A stretch of 64,000 bases of DNA from Oscillospiraceae bacterium (GCA_900176545.1 FWXP01000003.1:124001-188000); one strand, 5' to 3'; positions 36,328-44,927 are shown, numbered from the stretch's first letter. Notes: generated by a model from the letters alone, not told the origin. A program made the numbers and translations.

Positions 36328-36585
36328 ATGAAAAAGATCATTGTGCTTGGAATAATATTCGGATTAGTGTCATCTTCGTGCGGACATAAGATCATGGAGA
36401 CTGAACAGCAGGAAACTGCCACTACGGGAGAATACCATATCGAATTTCAGGATGAAAACGGTAATGATGTGGATGTTGCTGTTTTCCTCGATGACGGTGT
36501 TAAGGTATCGGATTCCGGTGACGGTGAGTATACATACCTGGTCGGTGACAATGAGATAAGTTTTCATATGATCTCCGAAGAATAA
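36328..36585 (+). CDS. Small lipoprotein, unknown function
   Basis: 85 residues. MKKIIVLGIIFGLVSSSCG is a lipoprotein signal with Cys at 18. The mature part is about 67 residues, acidic (DENGNDVDVAVFLDDG). RBS gaaagGAG. It lies 36 bases before the two-component genes and may be an accessory sensor part. No family recognised. Confidence 0.75.
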   Translation: MKKIIVLGIIFGLVSSSCGHKIMETEQQETATTGEYHIEFQDENGNDVDVAVFLDDGVKVSDSGDGEYTYLVGDNEISFHMISEE

Positions 36586-36621
36586 TGAGATAATAGAAGA
36601 AAAAGTTCGGGGATACGATAT

Positions 36622-37293
36622 ATGAGATTACTGCTGGCAGAAGATGAGAAGTCCTTATCTAAGGCACTTACTTCTATCCTTACCAAGAATAACTATTCAG
36701 TTGACACCGTATTCGACGGAGATGAAGCCGAATCCTATATCATGACGGGAGATTATGACTGTGTGATCTTAGATGTCATGATGCCTTGTCAGGACGGCTT
36801 TGAAGTACTTCGCAAAGTGAGAAGGAAAGGTATTACTACACCGATAATAATGCTTACCGCCAAGTCGCAGATAGACGATAAAGTGGAAGGGTTAGATCTC
36901 GGTGCCAACGATTATGTAACCAAGCCTTTCGACAGCAAGGAACTTATGGCAAGGATAAGAGCTATTACTCGAAATGCTGTCGCTTCAGCAGACAACATAC
37001 TTACGTGCGGCAATATTACTTTAAACAGAAACAACTTTGAACTCTCATCTCCCTCATCATCTGTTACGCTCGCATCAAAGGAGTATCAGATACTTGAATA
37101 TCTTATGCTTAACAGGGGTATGCTCATCTCCTCTGAACGATTCATGGATAAGATATGGGGATTAGATTACGACGGCGACAGCAGTATCCTTTTTACGAAT
37201 CTCTCATACCTCAGAAAAAAGCTTACTAAGATCGGTGCTAACGTGAAGATCAAAGCGACACGTAATGCGGGTTATACACTGGAGGAAGAATGA
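36622..37293 (+). CDS. OmpR/PhoB-type response regulator
   Basis: 223 residues. Receiver domain 1-115 with acidic pocket E7/D8, phospho-acceptor Asp51 in CVILDVMMP, and Lys in VTKPFD. C-terminal winged helix (about 130-222) with the transactivation loop and recognition helix around SSERFMDKIWG and LRKKL. Controls transcription when phosphorylated by the kinase encoded next (ATGA overlap). Targets unknown; the lipoprotein upstream may be part of the stimulon. Confidence 0.94.
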   Translation: MRLLLAEDEKSLSKALTSILTKNNYSVDTVFDGDEAESYIMTGDYDCVILDVMMPCQDGFEVLRKVRRKGITTPIIMLTAKSQIDDKVEGLDLGANDYVTKPFDSKELMARIRAITRNAVASADNILTCGNITLNRNNFELSSPSSSVTLASKEYQILEYLMLNRGMLISSERFMDKIWGLDYDGDSSILFTNLSYLRKKLTKIGANVKIKATRNAGYTLEEE

Positions 37294-38588
37294 TGGTCAA
37301 AAGACTTAAGAAGAGATTTATGCTCATCTCTTTGTTATCAGTATTTGCAGCTCTTATAGTGCTGGTAGCATCAATGAATATCATCAACTACAGAAAACTG
37401 GTTAGTGACAGTGATCGGATTTTGGTTGCTGATACTACCGCCGATTACTCTTTACCTGAGGAATATGATGATATCTTGGAAGATTCTTCTATTATAACCG
37501 GTATCAGTAGTATAACCGTAAGTGACGGTAGTTCCTTTAATGTTTCAGGTGGGAATGATCAATTATTCGTATTCATGGGTTCGAACAAGATATTCTCTGC
37601 TCATATCGATCCTGATATGAACATGACGACACTTCGGAGCACGTTGTTCGGATATTCAGAATCACAATATGAGGAGTATGCTGTCAAGGCGGTCAAAAGC
37701 GGTAAGGAGAGAGGCTTTGTCGATGATTTCAGATTCAAGGTAAAGCCTGATCCTGATGGCGGCTATGAAGTTGTCTGCTGTAATGTTTCCGAGAGCCTTA
37801 ACAACTTCAGGAATTTCCTTGAGATAAGTATAGGGGTATCCGTGGCAGGCATTCTTGTCTTAGCTGTTATCCTGTTCTTTGTATCGGATAAAGCTATAAG
37901 ACCGATAGTAGAGAGTTATGAGAAGCAGAAGAGATTTATCACTGATGCCGGTCATGAACTTAAGACGCCGTTAACGATAATACGCGCTGACGCGGATGCT
38001 CTCGAGATGGATATCGGGGATGGAAACGAATGGGTATCCGATATAAGAAAACAGACGATACGAATGAACGAACTTACCAATAATCTTATCCTTCTTTCTA
38101 AGATGGAAGAGACACATCTTACGAGAGCTGTAGAGACTGTACAACTGCACGATGTAGTGGAGGAACAGTCAAGGTCTTTCAAGGCAGTTGCAGAATCGTG
38201 CGGCGTCGACATGAACGTCGATGTAACAGATACGATCGTAAAGGGAGATACGAAGATGCTCACTCAACTGGTATCTATCCTCATGGATAATGCAGTAAAG
38301 TATTGTCCGGATCATAAAAGCATAGATATCAAGCTTATCCACGATCAGAAGAATGCGATATTGGAGATAACAAACGATACGAAAGAAGACATAAAAGAAG
38401 AGAGTTTAAAGCATCTTTTTGACAGATTTTTCAGAACGGATTCTTCGCATAATTCAGAGACCGGAGGACACGGTATCGGACTGTCGATAGCAAGAGCGAT
38501 CGTTGATTCTCACAAAGGAAAGATCACTGCGGAAAAAAGAACAGACTACTCGATAACATTCAAAGTTCTGCTTCCTCTTGAACAGTAA
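37290..38588 (+). CDS. Membrane sensor histidine kinase
   Basis: 432 residues. Two membrane helices (about 12-33 and 178-202) enclose an extracellular sensor region of about 145 residues without a known domain. HisKA domain with phospho-acceptor His222 in DAGHELKTPL; ATPase domain with N box (ILMDNAVKY), and G box GGHGIGLSIA. Pairs with the response regulator upstream. The ATG at 37293 would give better RBS spacing than 37290; the difference is one residue. Confidence 0.93.
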   Translation: MMVKRLKKRFMLISLLSVFAALIVLVASMNIINYRKLVSDSDRILVADTTADYSLPEEYDDILEDSSIITGISSITVSDGSSFNVSGGNDQLFVFMGSNKIFSAHIDPDMNMTTLRSTLFGYSESQYEEYAVKAVKSGKERGFVDDFRFKVKPDPDGGYEVVCCNVSESLNNFRNFLEISIGVSVAGILVLAVILFFVSDKAIRPIVESYEKQKRFITDAGHELKTPLTIIRADADALEMDIGDGNEWVSDIRKQTIRMNELTNNLILLSKMEETHLTRAVETVQLHDVVEEQSRSFKAVAESCGVDMNVDVTDTIVKGDTKMLTQLVSILMDNAVKYCPDHKSIDIKLIHDQKNAILEITNDTKEDIKEESLKHLFDRFFRTDSSHNSETGGHGIGLSIARAIVDSHKGKITAEKRTDYSITFKVLLPLEQ

Positions 38589-38738
38589 TAACATAGCCGT
38601 AACACATGGAAACCATAACAGAAGACATATAGTTTTTTAAGTGGGATCGGATAGTTTATAAGTGATGAAAATGTTGTAGTTTCCTTGCCTGATATTATGA
38701 ATAATCTATGAATTATAAAACTCAAACCTCTAAATTTA

Positions 38739-38765
38739 TTGACTGTTATTAACGCGGGTTATAAA
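38739..38765 (+). promoter_or_regulatory. Promoter of the DUF6465 gene
   Basis: TTGACT at 38739, 15-base spacer, TATAAA at 38760. The spacer is short, but no other good -10/-35 pair is near. The 150 bases before it, behind the kinase gene, are AT-rich and show no gene. Confidence 0.5.
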
Positions 38766-38823
38766 ATGGGCACATTGGAACTAGTATAACCAAATCTAAC
38801 ATAACAACGGAGGATAAGAGGTT

Positions 38824-39288
38824 ATGGCAGAAGAAAAAAAGATCGTTGCTCCCACAGCAACAGAGGTAAAGACAGAAGCACCCAAGGCAGAGTTTAAGAA
38901 GGCAGCTCCCGCAAAGAAGGCTGCTGCTAAGAAGGCTGCTGCTAAGAAGGCACCCGCTAAGAAGCCTGCTGCAAAGAAGGCTGCTCCTGCTAAGAAGGCA
39001 CCTGCAAAGACAGCTGCTAAGGCTCCCGCAAAGAAGGCTGCTGCTAAGAAGCCCGCTGCAAAGAAGGCTCCTGCTAAGAAGACAGCTCCCGCTAAGATCG
39101 TTGAGCCTAAGAAGTTCATCATTCAGAATTCCGCTGATCAGAGCATCTCTTACACAGAGATCGTTAAGAAGGTCAACAAGGCTTACAAGGATACTATCAA
39201 GTCTCTTGAGATCTATGTTAAGTCTGAGGAGAACAAGGCTTACTACGTTGTTAACGGCGGAGTAACAGGTTCCGTAGATCTTTACTGA
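38824..39288 (+). CDS. DUF6465 protein with Lys/Ala/Pro-rich histone-H1-like N-terminus
   Basis: 154 residues. Residues 22-92 are built of about fifteen AAKK/PAKK-type units, a low-complexity, highly basic tract like histone H1 tails and Clostridial DNA-compacting proteins. Residues 97-154 are a compact domain (FIIQNSADQSISYTEIVKKV ... VNGGVTGSVDLY) that matches DUF6465. Likely binds DNA or RNA nonspecifically through the tail; this is inference. Codons (gct/aag) are those of highly expressed genes, with strong RBS and terminator. Confidence 0.88.
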   Translation: MAEEKKIVAPTATEVKTEAPKAEFKKAAPAKKAAAKKAAAKKAPAKKPAAKKAAPAKKAPAKTAAKAPAKKAAAKKPAAKKAPAKKTAPAKIVEPKKFIIQNSADQSISYTEIVKKVNKAYKDTIKSLEIYVKSEENKAYYVVNGGVTGSVDLY

Positions 39289-39310
39289 TCGATCTTTACT
39301 GATATCTATA

Positions 39311-39342
39311 ATGGAGGATAGTCATACTGTCCTCCATTTTTT
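39311..39342 (+). terminator. Intrinsic terminator after the DUF6465 gene
   Basis: ATGGAGGATAG / CTGTCCTCCAT, TCATA loop, one G-U pair, followed by TTTTT. Confidence 0.88.
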
Positions 39343-39402
39343 ATGTCTTCTTGTCTTTGCGTTATAATCGTAGGAAAGAACTTTCAAAGAAAGGGATATG
39401 AG

Positions 39403-40062
39403 ATGACCAAAGAAGAGTATATCGAGAAGATGAATTCAGATCATGAATGGGCTCCCGGATGGGATGCTATCGGCGATGAGTTTGACAGATTATACCCCGG
39501 TCAGGAACCTTCCCATTATGGAACAGTCATGACCAAGAGAGCGATATTCGGAGGAGAGGAATACTTAGACGGATTCTCCTTCTACAAGAACGATGCAGGG
39601 TATCTTCATTTGGTCACGTTCGGTATGACTGAGCTCTATGCTGATCCCGATTCCTTCGGAGAGGATTATAGCCGCTGGGGATATGAGATGACCATGAAGC
39701 TCAAGGAGGAGGAACCTTCTGACTGCATGTGGGCGATCAATATCTTGAGCAATCTCGCAAGATATACATATAAGACGAAGAAGTTCTTTGAACCCGGAGA
39801 TCATATAGGCGGCAACGGATCTTCTATCCACGAAGGAACCCCTTCTCTTATAACAGCACTTCTTGTCGTTAACGATACTACCGCGCAAGGTCAGGATTCA
39901 GTACACGGAAGAGTCGACTTTCTGCAAATGGTAGGTATCACCCAGTCCGAACTTGAGGCGATCCGCAAGGACGACAGCAACATAGATCGTCTTATAAAAC
40001 TCATGAAGAAGGATTCCCCTGAACTTGTTACCGACATGCAAAGAGACTTCTCCTATCTTTGA
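39403..40062 (+). CDS. Suppressor-of-fused (SUFU) domain protein
   Basis: 219 residues from the ATG at 39403; 20 further codons upstream have no RBS and include the terminator. The whole protein is a SUFU domain: HYGTV, LDGFSFYKN, HLVTFGMTELY, YSRWGYEMTMKL and HGRVDFLQMVGITQSELEAI. In bacteria SUFU proteins occur singly or as immunity proteins to polymorphic toxins; here no toxin is adjacent. Followed by a terminator hairpin. Confidence 0.9.
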   Translation: MTKEEYIEKMNSDHEWAPGWDAIGDEFDRLYPGQEPSHYGTVMTKRAIFGGEEYLDGFSFYKNDAGYLHLVTFGMTELYADPDSFGEDYSRWGYEMTMKLKEEEPSDCMWAINILSNLARYTYKTKKFFEPGDHIGGNGSSIHEGTPSLITALLVVNDTTAQGQDSVHGRVDFLQMVGITQSELEAIRKDDSNIDRLIKLMKKDSPELVTDMQRDFSYL

Positions 40063-40092
40063 TGTCAGTGAAGAAAAAACAGTGATCAATCA

Positions 40093-40122
40093 AAGACCCG
40101 TAAAGCTGAAGCTTACGGGTCT
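40093..40122. terminator. Terminator between convergent genes
   Basis: AAGACCCGTAAAGC pairs with GCTTACGGGTCTT (one bulged base), TGAA loop; short T-rich end on both sides. Confidence 0.72.
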
Positions 40123-40131
40123 TGTTCGTTT

Positions 40132-40926
40132 TCAGCCGATGAGCCACTTGTGCTTCTCGACACTATATAGGGGAATGAATGGGATCATTATCGGAGTTGT
40201 CTTAACGTATTCCTGATACTTCGGATCTTCTCCGTAATGTTTGTTCTGTCGTATCTCGAGCCTTCTTGCGCCGCTGAACATTACATAGATTATCCCAAGA
40301 TATCCGAGGATCGAGAATATCCACCCGGGTACTGAATCAAATGCGCAGATACCTGATATGAGAACGCCTGTCCAGAAGATCATCTCTCCCAGGTAATTAG
40401 GACATCTTACGATCTTAAACAGACCGGTGCTGACAAATGTATTAGGTGCGGACTTCTTGGCATTGTTCTTCTGGATGTCTGCAACAGTCTCGAACGTAAC
40501 TCCGAATACCATTACCAGGATGCCGATAATAAGGCTTACCGGTGCTTCGTTATCTTCGTTCAAGCGGAAGTATACGGGTGCAGTCTGGCACGCATAAAGA
40601 AGGGCACATGTTATCCAGATAGCAAGCTTAACGGGAAGCTTCATGTTCTTGCCGTCAGAGATCTCACCCTTCATCTTATTGTTATAAGAATTACTCTTAA
40701 GTTCCCTTATGAGAAGATATCCCGACAGTCTGTTGCCGTAAAGAAACAGGAGCAGACATAAGATGATACCGAGTGCATCGATACTTTCTCTGAAGATGAT
40801 GAATGAAACGATGCCGATGGCAGCGATAGAGAACCCGTATCCTAAAGAAATGAAATATACGTATTTATAAAAACCGATGGCGGATACGACAAGCGCGATG
40901 CAGAGCATGACTACGAACCAGTTCAT
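40132..40926 (-). CDS. DUF1295 / steroid-reductase-like membrane protein
   Basis: 264 residues, seven or so membrane helices. The C-terminal part (TGLFKIVRCPNYLGEMIFWTG, RLEIRQNKHYGEDPKYQEY) is the DUF1295/ICMT-like signature, which binds NADPH or SAM in relatives. May reduce or methylate a lipid-like substrate; this cannot be settled from sequence. Monocistronic, RBS aaggagggg. Confidence 0.87.
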   Translation of the reverse strand: MNWFVVMLCIALVVSAIGFYKYVYFISLGYGFSIAAIGIVSFIIFRESIDALGIILCLLLFLYGNRLSGYLLIRELKSNSYNNKMKGEISDGKNMKLPVKLAIWITCALLYACQTAPVYFRLNEDNEAPVSLIIGILVMVFGVTFETVADIQKNNAKKSAPNTFVSTGLFKIVRCPNYLGEMIFWTGVLISGICAFDSVPGWIFSILGYLGIIYVMFSGARRLEIRQNKHYGEDPKYQEYVKTTPIMIPFIPLYSVEKHKWLIG

Positions 40927-41213
40927 ACTTTTCCCCTCCTTAAGAGTATTTATCGCTAATCTAATATATTCGCCGTAGGTCCCAATACAGACAAAAATAA
41001 GAAAATGTCTATATCAATATCGCTTCAAAGATGGTAAATAGACATGCTTGCAAATCGTATCCATGTAACAAAGTTACTCTTATTTCTTTAACATTGATCA
41101 ACAGTCACCACTGTCTTATGCATCGCAAAATGCCTGTTATAATGGAATTCGCTATTTGTGTCGTGTTCAAAAGAGATGAGCTTTGGTACTTTTTTTGCGA
41201 AGGGAGGACATCG

Positions 41214-41810
41214 ATGGATCCTAAGAAGACAGGAAGCTTTCTTAAGGAGCTTCGTAAGAATAAGGGCCTGACTCAGGAACAGGCCGCAGAAAGATTTCAC
41301 ACCACGGGGCGTACGATCTCCAGATGGGAGACCGGTAAGTATATGCCGGATATATCTCTTCTTATCGATATCGCGGATCTGTACGAAGTGGATGTTCGTG
41401 AGATCATCGACGGTGAAAGGAAGAAAACAGACATGAACAGCGAAGTTAAGGAGACGGCCATTAAGATGGCTGACTATTCCGATACAAAGAACAAAGGAAC
41501 ACTCAAGTGGATAAGAGGCATAAGTGCCATTGCGGCGATCTTTTCCTTTATGCGTTTTGTTACCGATTGCTTTACGATAAAGAGTATTAGAAGTGCATCT
41601 TATGTGGAATATGACTTTTCCTTTATCTCCTCGGGATTGTTGTTCCTGATGATAGCGATAATGACGCTCTACATCAGCGGGAAGATAAATGACAGCAAGG
41701 GGATAGGCAATAAGATACTTAAGATAAGTTTTATCGTGTTGATAGTACTTTTTGTGCTTATGCTCACCATGCCGTTGTGGTTTGATCCCATATTCGCCAA
41801 GTTGATTTAA
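41214..41810 (+). CDS. XRE-family regulator with two to three C-terminal membrane helices
   Basis: 198 residues from ATG 41214 (RBS GGGAGG); an upstream frame of 61 codons is not supported. Residues 1-70 are almost the same HTH as in the protein at 9950-11068 (GLTQEQAAE, RTISRWETG, PDISLLIDIADLYEVDVREIIDGER). Then a charged linker and hydrophobic helices at about 100-120, 133-150 and 163-185; unlike the paralogue there is no long extracellular tail. The 287 bases upstream contain no gene I can support. Confidence 0.85.
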   Translation: MDPKKTGSFLKELRKNKGLTQEQAAERFHTTGRTISRWETGKYMPDISLLIDIADLYEVDVREIIDGERKKTDMNSEVKETAIKMADYSDTKNKGTLKWIRGISAIAAIFSFMRFVTDCFTIKSIRSASYVEYDFSFISSGLLFLMIAIMTLYISGKINDSKGIGNKILKISFIVLIVLFVLMLTMPLWFDPIFAKLI

Positions 41811-41891
41811 ACATTTCTTTATCTTGTTTTTGCCCTTGCTTGAACTTCGAAGGATATTATGTAGTCATGAAGATAAAGGAGGGAAACGAAT

Positions 41892-41990
41892 ATGAGTAAT
41901 CTGATCGGAGTAGGTGTCTGCGCGGCAGTACTCCTTATAGCGGCAATAAGATACATCGTTTATGTAAAAGAAAGCAGGAATAAGGATTAA
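41892..41990 (+). CDS. Very small single-helix membrane protein (32 residues)
   Basis: ATG with a strong RBS (ggaggg, 8 bases). Sequence begins MSNLIGVGVCAAVLL and has one membrane helix followed by RYIVYVKESRNKD. The helix-plus-RYI pattern recalls the front of FeoB-associated small proteins, but the Cys-rich tail is missing. Directly followed by a terminator hairpin, which supports an expressed unit. Function unknown. Confidence 0.6.
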   Translation: MSNLIGVGVCAAVLLIAAIRYIVYVKESRNKD

Positions 41991-41993
41991 GAA

Positions 41994-42022
41994 AAATGCT
42001 CTGTGGTGATCACAGAGCATTT
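41994..42022. terminator. Terminator between the small gene and coaBC
   Basis: Perfect 12-base stem AAATGCTCTGTG / CACAGAGCATTT with a GTGAT loop. A T5 run follows on the minus strand, so it mainly ends coaBC transcription. Confidence 0.85.
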
Positions 42023-42025
42023 CGG

Positions 42026-43216
42026 TTATCTTCTCTTAAGTATCTCGTCTAAGAGTGCGTCGGCTGCCTGCGCCTTGCTCATGAGCGGCAACTCCGTGCA
42101 CGAGTCGGAAGTTATCAGCGTCAGCACATTGGTATCGACTCCGAATCCTGCTCCGTCTACCTTGACGTTGTTGGCTGCGATCATATCAAGGTTCTTCTTG
42201 GTAAGCTTTGCCTTACTGTTCTCCAGCATATTCTCCGTCTCCATGGAGAATCCGCAGAGAAACTGACCGGGCTTCTTGTCTGCTCCCAGTGTCTTAAGGA
42301 TATCCGTAGTCCTCTCGAGAGGGATAGAGAGATCATCGTCATTCTTCTTTATCTTATTGTCTGCAACTGTTGCGGGTCTGTAGTCTGCTACTGCCGCTGC
42401 CTTGATGATTATATCCATCTTATCTGCTCTTGAAGACACAGCCTCATACATATCCTTGGCGGATTCGATATCGACCACATCCATATAAGAGGGTTTGGTG
42501 AGGTTAGTAGGACCTGATACCAGTGTGACGTTTGCTCCGCGGTTTGATGCGGCCTTGGCGATTGCATATCCCATCTTGCCGGAAGAGTGGTTCGTCAAGT
42601 ATCTTATGGGATCCAATGCTTCTCTTGTGGGGCCTGCCGTGACAAGAACGTTAAGACCTGTCATGTCCTTCTTGCTCGCTGCAGTATGAATGACAGCTTC
42701 AAGGATTCTTTGGGGATCGGCAAGCTTGCCCTTACCTACGGCACCGCATGCGAGACGGCCTGACTCGGGCTCTATTATCTCCCATCCGTAATGATCGAGC
42801 TTTGCAATATTATCTTGGGTAACGGGATTCTCGTACATGGCAGTATTCATGGCGGGAGCTATGGCCTTAGGGCATCTGCAGGCAAGCACTGTTGTCGTTA
42901 ACATGTCGTCTGCAAGACCGTTAGCGAGCTTGGCGATAACATTCGCCGTAGCAGGAGCGATGATGACCATGTCCGTCTTATCAGCAACGGAGATGTGCTC
43001 CACATTATGCTGGAAGTTCCTGTCGAAAGTATCTACCAGAGCCTTGTTGCCGGAAAGCTGCTCGAAAGTTATCGGCGACACGAACTTAGTAGCGTTCTCT
43101 GTCATTATGACCTGAACGTTCGCGTGCTGCTTTATGAGCAGCGAAGTAAGTTCACAAGCCTTATAGCATGCGATACCGCCTGTAACTCCGAGTAAGATAT
43201 TCTTTCCCTTGAGCAT
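42026..43216 (-). CDS. coaBC: Bifunctional phosphopantothenoylcysteine decarboxylase / phosphopantothenate-cysteine ligase
   Basis: 396 residues from the ATG at 43216 (RBS GGAGGG). N-terminal flavoprotein decarboxylase (CoaC, 1-185): GVTGGIACYKA, APATANVIAKLANG, PAMNTAMYENP, and SGRLACGAVGKGKL with the active-site Cys. C-terminal ligase (CoaB, 190-396): VTAGPTREALDPIRYLTNHSSGKMGYA and KIKK. Two steps of coenzyme A synthesis. Divergent from an ECF transporter gene and coaX, a pantothenate/CoA neighbourhood. Confidence 0.95.
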   Translation of the reverse strand: MLKGKNILLGVTGGIACYKACELTSLLIKQHANVQVIMTENATKFVSPITFEQLSGNKALVDTFDRNFQHNVEHISVADKTDMVIIAPATANVIAKLANGLADDMLTTTVLACRCPKAIAPAMNTAMYENPVTQDNIAKLDHYGWEIIEPESGRLACGAVGKGKLADPQRILEAVIHTAASKKDMTGLNVLVTAGPTREALDPIRYLTNHSSGKMGYAIAKAASNRGANVTLVSGPTNLTKPSYMDVVDIESAKDMYEAVSSRADKMDIIIKAAAVADYRPATVADNKIKKNDDDLSIPLERTTDILKTLGADKKPGQFLCGFSMETENMLENSKAKLTKKNLDMIAANNVKVDGAGFGVDTNVLTLITSDSCTELPLMSKAQAADALLDEILKRR

Positions 43217-43313
43217 AGAAGAAACCCTCCATGTAAACTCTTTGTTGCTCATACTGTAACACATCGGGTGCGTATTGCAAGAAACATGGTGCAAACTGAC
43301 GAATCGTAAATTG

Positions 43314-43343
43314 TTGTTGCAAAAGAAAAAAGTAGGGTATAAT
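43314..43343 (+). promoter_or_regulatory. Promoter of the ECF S component / coaX unit
   Basis: TTGTTG at 43314, 18-base spacer, TATAAT at 43338. Start of transcription would be near 43350, leaving an untranslated leader of about 120 bases. Confidence 0.6.
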
Positions 43344-43349
43344 CGAGTC

Positions 43350-43472
43350 GACGATGTGAAACCGCAGTTCCCTGTACCCGTATGGGGCGGGAGGACAACA
43401 GGCGGTAAGAACGTCAGTCGTTATTCTTTTAGCGGTGTATCCGGGAAACGGAGCACGAGCAAGGAGGTACAT
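43350..43472 (+). promoter_or_regulatory. Structured 5' leader of the ECF transporter gene
   Basis: About 120 untranslated bases. ACCG and CCTGT on the left pair with ACAGG-CGGT on the right (nested), enclosing a CCC-GTAT-GGGG hairpin in a G-rich loop. No known riboswitch consensus (THF, FMN, TPP, cobalamin) fits by eye. Could be a ligand-sensing or merely structured leader. Confidence 0.4.
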
Positions 43473-44084
43473 ATGAATAACAGACAAAAGATCTTGAAGA
43501 TGGTTGAGATCGCCATCTTTATCGCAGTTCTCTTCGTAATGAGACTTACCGGTCTTTCGACCATTCCCATCGGACCCTTCGTAATGACACTCACAATGGT
43601 TCCCATCGCTATCGGTGCTATGCTCTTAGGCCCCGTTGCAGGTGCGATCCTCGGCTGTGTATACGGCTTTATGAGCTTTTATGACGCGGTAACGGGAGCA
43701 TCAGGAATGACAGGATTCTTCTTCCAGACAAGCCCTGTCCATACATTTATCCTTTGCGTAGTTACACGTACACTCGTAGGATTTCTTACAGGAGTATTGT
43801 TCCTTGTCTTAAAGAAGATCGACAGAAAGCGCATCTGGTGCTACTTTGCAGGCGGTCTTCTGGCTCCTATGATGAACACGATCTTCTTCATGGGATATAT
43901 CGTTCTCTTCTTCTATCAGACAGAGTTCGTACAGAACCTTGCTTCTACCAAGGGCGCAGTCAATCCCCTCATGTTCGTTATCCTTGTAGTAGGTGTTCAG
44001 GGACTTATCGAATGGGCAACAGGACTTGTTATCGGCGGATCTGTCGCTAAGGGTGTAGCTGCTGCTCTCAAGAGAGATAAGTAA
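43473..44084 (+). CDS. ECF transporter S component, probable pantothenate importer
   Basis: 203 residues from ATG 43473 (RBS aaggagg); the longer frame reads through the leader. Six membrane helices; first ends in the ECF motif region with small residues, and the loop MLLGPVAGAILGCVYGFMSFYDAVTG is typical of S components (ECF_trnsprt family). S components bind a vitamin and share the EcfA/A'/T module encoded elsewhere. Position between coaBC and coaX, with coaX 14 bases downstream, points to pantothenate; that is inference. Confidence 0.85.
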   Translation: MNNRQKILKMVEIAIFIAVLFVMRLTGLSTIPIGPFVMTLTMVPIAIGAMLLGPVAGAILGCVYGFMSFYDAVTGASGMTGFFFQTSPVHTFILCVVTRTLVGFLTGVLFLVLKKIDRKRIWCYFAGGLLAPMMNTIFFMGYIVLFFYQTEFVQNLASTKGAVNPLMFVILVVGVQGLIEWATGLVIGGSVAKGVAAALKRDK

Positions 44085-44098
44085 TAAGGAGATCACAT

Positions 44099-44872
44099 AT
44101 GATCCTTGCAATCGATGTAGGTAATACGAATATCGTATTGGGCGGAATAAAGAACGGAGAAGAGTTCTTCTCCGTAAGGATCGCTACGGACCGTAATAAG
44201 ACTGCCGATCAGTATGCGCTGGATATCCAGGGTATACTGGCTCTTTATCAGGTGGATACGGCTGATATTGAAGGCGGAATAATATCTTCCGTTGTTCCTT
44301 ATCTGCAGACTGTCCTGCCGCAGGCAGTCAAGATCCTTACGGGAATAGACATTATGGTAGTAGGCCCCGGCATCAAGACGGGACTTGATATCAGGACAGA
44401 TGATCCCGGTGCGGTAGGATCCGACCTTATCGTGGCAGCGGTAGCTGCAAAGGCTAAGTTCAAGCTTCCCATCGCCATCGTCGATATGGGTACGGCTACG
44501 ACGGTATCAGTCATCAATGAAGAAGGATCATATCTGGGCGGTATGATCATCCCGGGACTCTGGGTATCTATCAATGCTCTTTCTTCAAGAGCCGCTCAGC
44601 TTCCTTATATCGACCTTACGGGTAACTGTAAGCTCATCGGTACCAATACCGTTGACTGCATGCGTTCAGGATCGCTTATCGGCTGCGCATCTATGCTCGA
44701 CGGAATAATAGACAGGATAGAGAAGGAGATGGGCACTCCCGTAACGGCTGTGCTCACGGGCGGCGTAAGTCCCCTGGTCGCTCCGTACTGCAACAGGAAG
44801 TTCCACTTAGAGCCTGACATAATAATCGACGGCTTGAACCTTCTTTACGAGAAGAACAAAGGCAAGGTCTGA
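44099..44872 (+). CDS. coaX: Type III pantothenate kinase
   Basis: 257 residues. ASKHA-fold kinase with the start DVGNTNIVLGG, MGTATTVSVI, GGMIIPGLWVSINAL and the CoaX-specific VLTGGVSPLV. Phosphorylates pantothenate, first step of CoA synthesis; the type III form is not inhibited by CoA. Works upstream of CoaBC and probably downstream of the transporter in the same operon. Good terminator behind. Confidence 0.95.
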   Translation: MILAIDVGNTNIVLGGIKNGEEFFSVRIATDRNKTADQYALDIQGILALYQVDTADIEGGIISSVVPYLQTVLPQAVKILTGIDIMVVGPGIKTGLDIRTDDPGAVGSDLIVAAVAAKAKFKLPIAIVDMGTATTVSVINEEGSYLGGMIIPGLWVSINALSSRAAQLPYIDLTGNCKLIGTNTVDCMRSGSLIGCASMLDGIIDRIEKEMGTPVTAVLTGGVSPLVAPYCNRKFHLEPDIIIDGLNLLYEKNKGKV

Positions 44873-44896
44873 TCATCCGATCGAATTAAGATCATC

Positions 44897-44927
44897 AAAG
44901 GACGTCTCGTTTTGAGGCGTCCTTTTT
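44897..44927 (+). terminator. Intrinsic terminator after coaX
   Basis: AAAGGACGTCTC / GAGGCGTCCTTT, GTTTT loop, one G-U pair, then TT; T run 44923-44927. Confidence 0.88.

Noticed and set aside
38781-38794. AACTAGTATAACCA near the DUF6465 gene as a fifth uronate operator
   Set aside because: Contains one CTAG, but the second half-site (YTAG four bases later) is missing, and the gene has no link to sugars.
38890-39090. Lys/Ala repeat tract as a CRISPR or DNA tandem repeat array
   Set aside because: The repeat follows codons of an open frame with varying unit length and no spacers; it is a protein low-complexity region.
39403-40062. SUFU-domain protein as immunity gene for a toxin
   Set aside because: No toxin gene is adjacent; it is 8 kb away from the LXG operon and is separated by terminators.
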